Source: Mansonella perstans
Taxonomy: Eukaryota > Nematoda > Chromadorea > Rhabditida > Onchocercidae
Length of the DNA: 64,000 bases
Assembly (NCBI GenBank): GCA_037074765.1
Contig: JBAMDO010000069.1
Location: forward strand, 333,501-397,500
Reading direction: 5' to 3'
The notes beneath the pieces are model-generated. The model did no database searches. It was given only the letters and a program-made list of their open reading frames with translations, and was not told the DNA's origin. How positions within the stretch are numbered: position 1 is the stretch's first letter; the number at the start of each line of letters is the position of its first letter. Below are positions 62,331 through 64,000 of this stretch, piece after piece. A program made the position numbers and the translations under genes.

Positions 62331-63479
62331 ATTAAGCCTAAATAACCTGCCCTCTCAAAAAATTGATTTTTGGATTATTTATGAACAGAAATGAACCAAA
62401 AGAGGTGATGAACAAATCTGCTTCACTTACTGCCTATCCATGAATTGTTGCTTCAAAACGATAGTGAAGTATCCTTACCATTCGTGTAATTTTCAATCCT
62501 ACAGTTGCCTCTACTCTCCAGGATTAATTCTTCCTTACCAAATCATATTTTGTTCTCGTTTCCACATTTTAGCTATTTGCGACTTCTCAATTTACCTCAC
62601 AAAAAATGATGCAGCTCCATCAGTTACACTTCATGTAATGCTGATGTTAAGCAAGTATTAAAGATTCGACAGAAACGGATCTGAAAATTCCGGGTAAAAC
62701 TGAACATTGCATATTCTCTATCAAATCGACAAAGTGATACTATATCATTGCAGGTAGATTTTTTTCTAGTTCAGTAAGTTAAATTTTTTAAAACAAAAAT
62801 TCGAGTTTCCAAATCCATATCTTTAGGAACCTTCCAAATAACATACCTAAAATGAAACTACAAGTTAAGCTGTAACGTACGACTTCCCAGGCATAAAAAA
62901 TAAGCGCAAACTTTCCTACAATCTCTAATCTATTCTATTTCAGAAATGTCTGTTTTTTTTTTTTTTTTTTTTTTACAAATTATTTCAATTTTCTGGAATA
63001 AATTCGCACAATCAAATCTATCTCTCTCACAACAATTAACTGTAGACTGCCTTTTCAAAACTAGTTGAAGGTAAACCACTGAATAAATTCATTTGTAAAC
63101 TTGACGTAAAAGTAGATCAAGAAAACATAACGTTCTCAATGGGAATTTCCTATACAAGCATCATTTCATTCACTATTTACTACTTCAATAATCGCTTCAT
63201 ATTTACTCTGAAAATGAAATTCTATTTTCAGTTCAATAAATTCCAAAACATTCGCAATTTTACTTCTCGAAACTGAAAAAAAAAAAAGAAAACTTCTCAA
63301 CAATTTTCCTTCTCACAATTCCCAAAGCTATTAACTGTCAATTTTCAGATGAAATGAAAAAAAAAAAGAATACATTTAACTGTGAGTAATTAATGCTATG
63401 CAATGATATATTATTATTGCAGGTAAAACAAAAAAAGGAAAAAATTTGAAGTAGCATATTGTACTTCCTCCAATGTACG

Positions 63480-63696
63480 TTCACTTCCAGATTCCAGAAT
63501 TTCCGATATGTTCACTTTCAGATTCCAGAATTTCTGATATGTTCACTTTCAGATTCCAGAATTTCTGATATGTTCACTTTCAGATTCCAGAATTTCTGAT
63601 ATGTTCACTTTCAGATTCCAGAATTTCTGATATGTTCACTTTCAGATTCCAGAATTTCTGACATGTTCACTTTCAGGTTCCAGAATTTTTGACAGC
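63480..63696. repeat. 31-base minisatellite, seven copies
   Basis: GTTCACTTTCAGATTCCAGA plus ATTTCTGATAT is repeated seven times. The inner copies are identical and the first and last one or two carry substitutions, a pattern typical of recent tandem expansion. Confidence 0.9.
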
Positions 63697-64000
63697 ATTT
63701 CTAAATATAGTGAAACATTCGAAAGAATTAATGCAAACTTGCACCCACTGAAAGTCCAAAATATAAACGACACAAATGAACGCCAAACATCTTCCAGGTT
63801 CTGTGTATCCAATGATACCGAACCATCGGTATCACATGGTAACTATGTATGCTACTCTTGATGAGTCGCAATGAAAATTGTATAATTTCCCCCATAAATA
63901 TCTCAATGTGTATCAGTTGTTTTTTTATATTCTGTTAACTGAATGCCGGAATTGCCGGGAGTTATCAGCGGAATCGGTTTATGCTTAATAGAAATCATAC

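Larger units (their letters stand above)
61890..64000. other. Region upstream of ATG-18, with two repeats
   Basis: No gene is recognised. Bases about 62060-62140 and 62230-62330 are diverged copies of one block (CTTGACCCTAA.TTCATCAG, AAAAGGTCAC.AGAATCT). A 31-base array lies at 63480-63696. Confidence 0.5.

Noticed and set aside
1..64000. tRNA, rRNA, spliced-leader RNA genes, transposase or reverse-transcriptase frames, CRISPR-like arrays
   Set aside because: Looked for by eye (T-arm-like motifs, known SL sequence, long mobile-element frames) and not seen; a covariance-model search would be needed to exclude small RNAs.

Overview
The window looks like nuclear DNA from a nematode, most likely a clade III / filarial-type (spirurid) worm. 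The reasons are strongly AT-rich DNA, many short exons with GT-AG introns whose acceptors read TTTCAG or TTTTAG, acceptor-like TTTCAG just upstream of several start codons (candidate spliced-leader sites), and a nematode-flavoured gene set: a SPE-42/SPE-49-type sperm membrane protein, nine-cysteine TGF-beta ligands and a secreted ShKT protein. The species assignment is inference. All gene models were built by hand by joining exons whose phases agree; no transcript evidence was available. No rRNA, tRNA, CRISPR array or intact transposon was recognised.

Left third (1-20 kb): four features lie on the minus strand. A TGF-beta ligand (3797-6109), a complete DC-STAMP/RING sperm-fusion-type protein (7784-14209) and a second TGF-beta ligand (15594-17243) are tandem. 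A possible secreted first exon (719-880) lies at the left edge. The first 3.3 kb is a patchwork of diverged repeats and contains an inverted remnant of the last DC-STAMP exon. An intergenic minisatellite (18.56-18.96 kb) precedes the next genes.

Middle (19.5-42 kb): on the plus strand are the exosome ring subunit MTR3/EXOSC6 (19570-20908) and a twelve-exon CCCH + CHY zinc-finger protein (22158-27456, with possible alternative last exons). On the minus strand are the SDH assembly factor SDHAF3/ACN9 (29708-31327) and a 19-exon PHF14-type PHD-finger chromatin protein (33028-41342), whose introns hold two sets of tandem repeats.

Right third (42-64 kb): after a repeat-filled 5 kb intergenic region come, on the plus strand, an RDH11-14-like short-chain dehydrogenase (46648-49978), an unrecognised small two-exon gene (52788-53246) and a secreted double-ShKT protein (53532-55416). 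A minus-strand PROPPIN, WIPI2/ATG-18 (56604-61889), follows. Its PI3P-binding FRRG motif reads FTRG. The right end carries a 31-bp minisatellite.

The genes belong to unrelated housekeeping and signalling pathways; no operon is convincing. The most notable local structure is the pair of paralogous TGF-beta ligands flanking the sperm gene.
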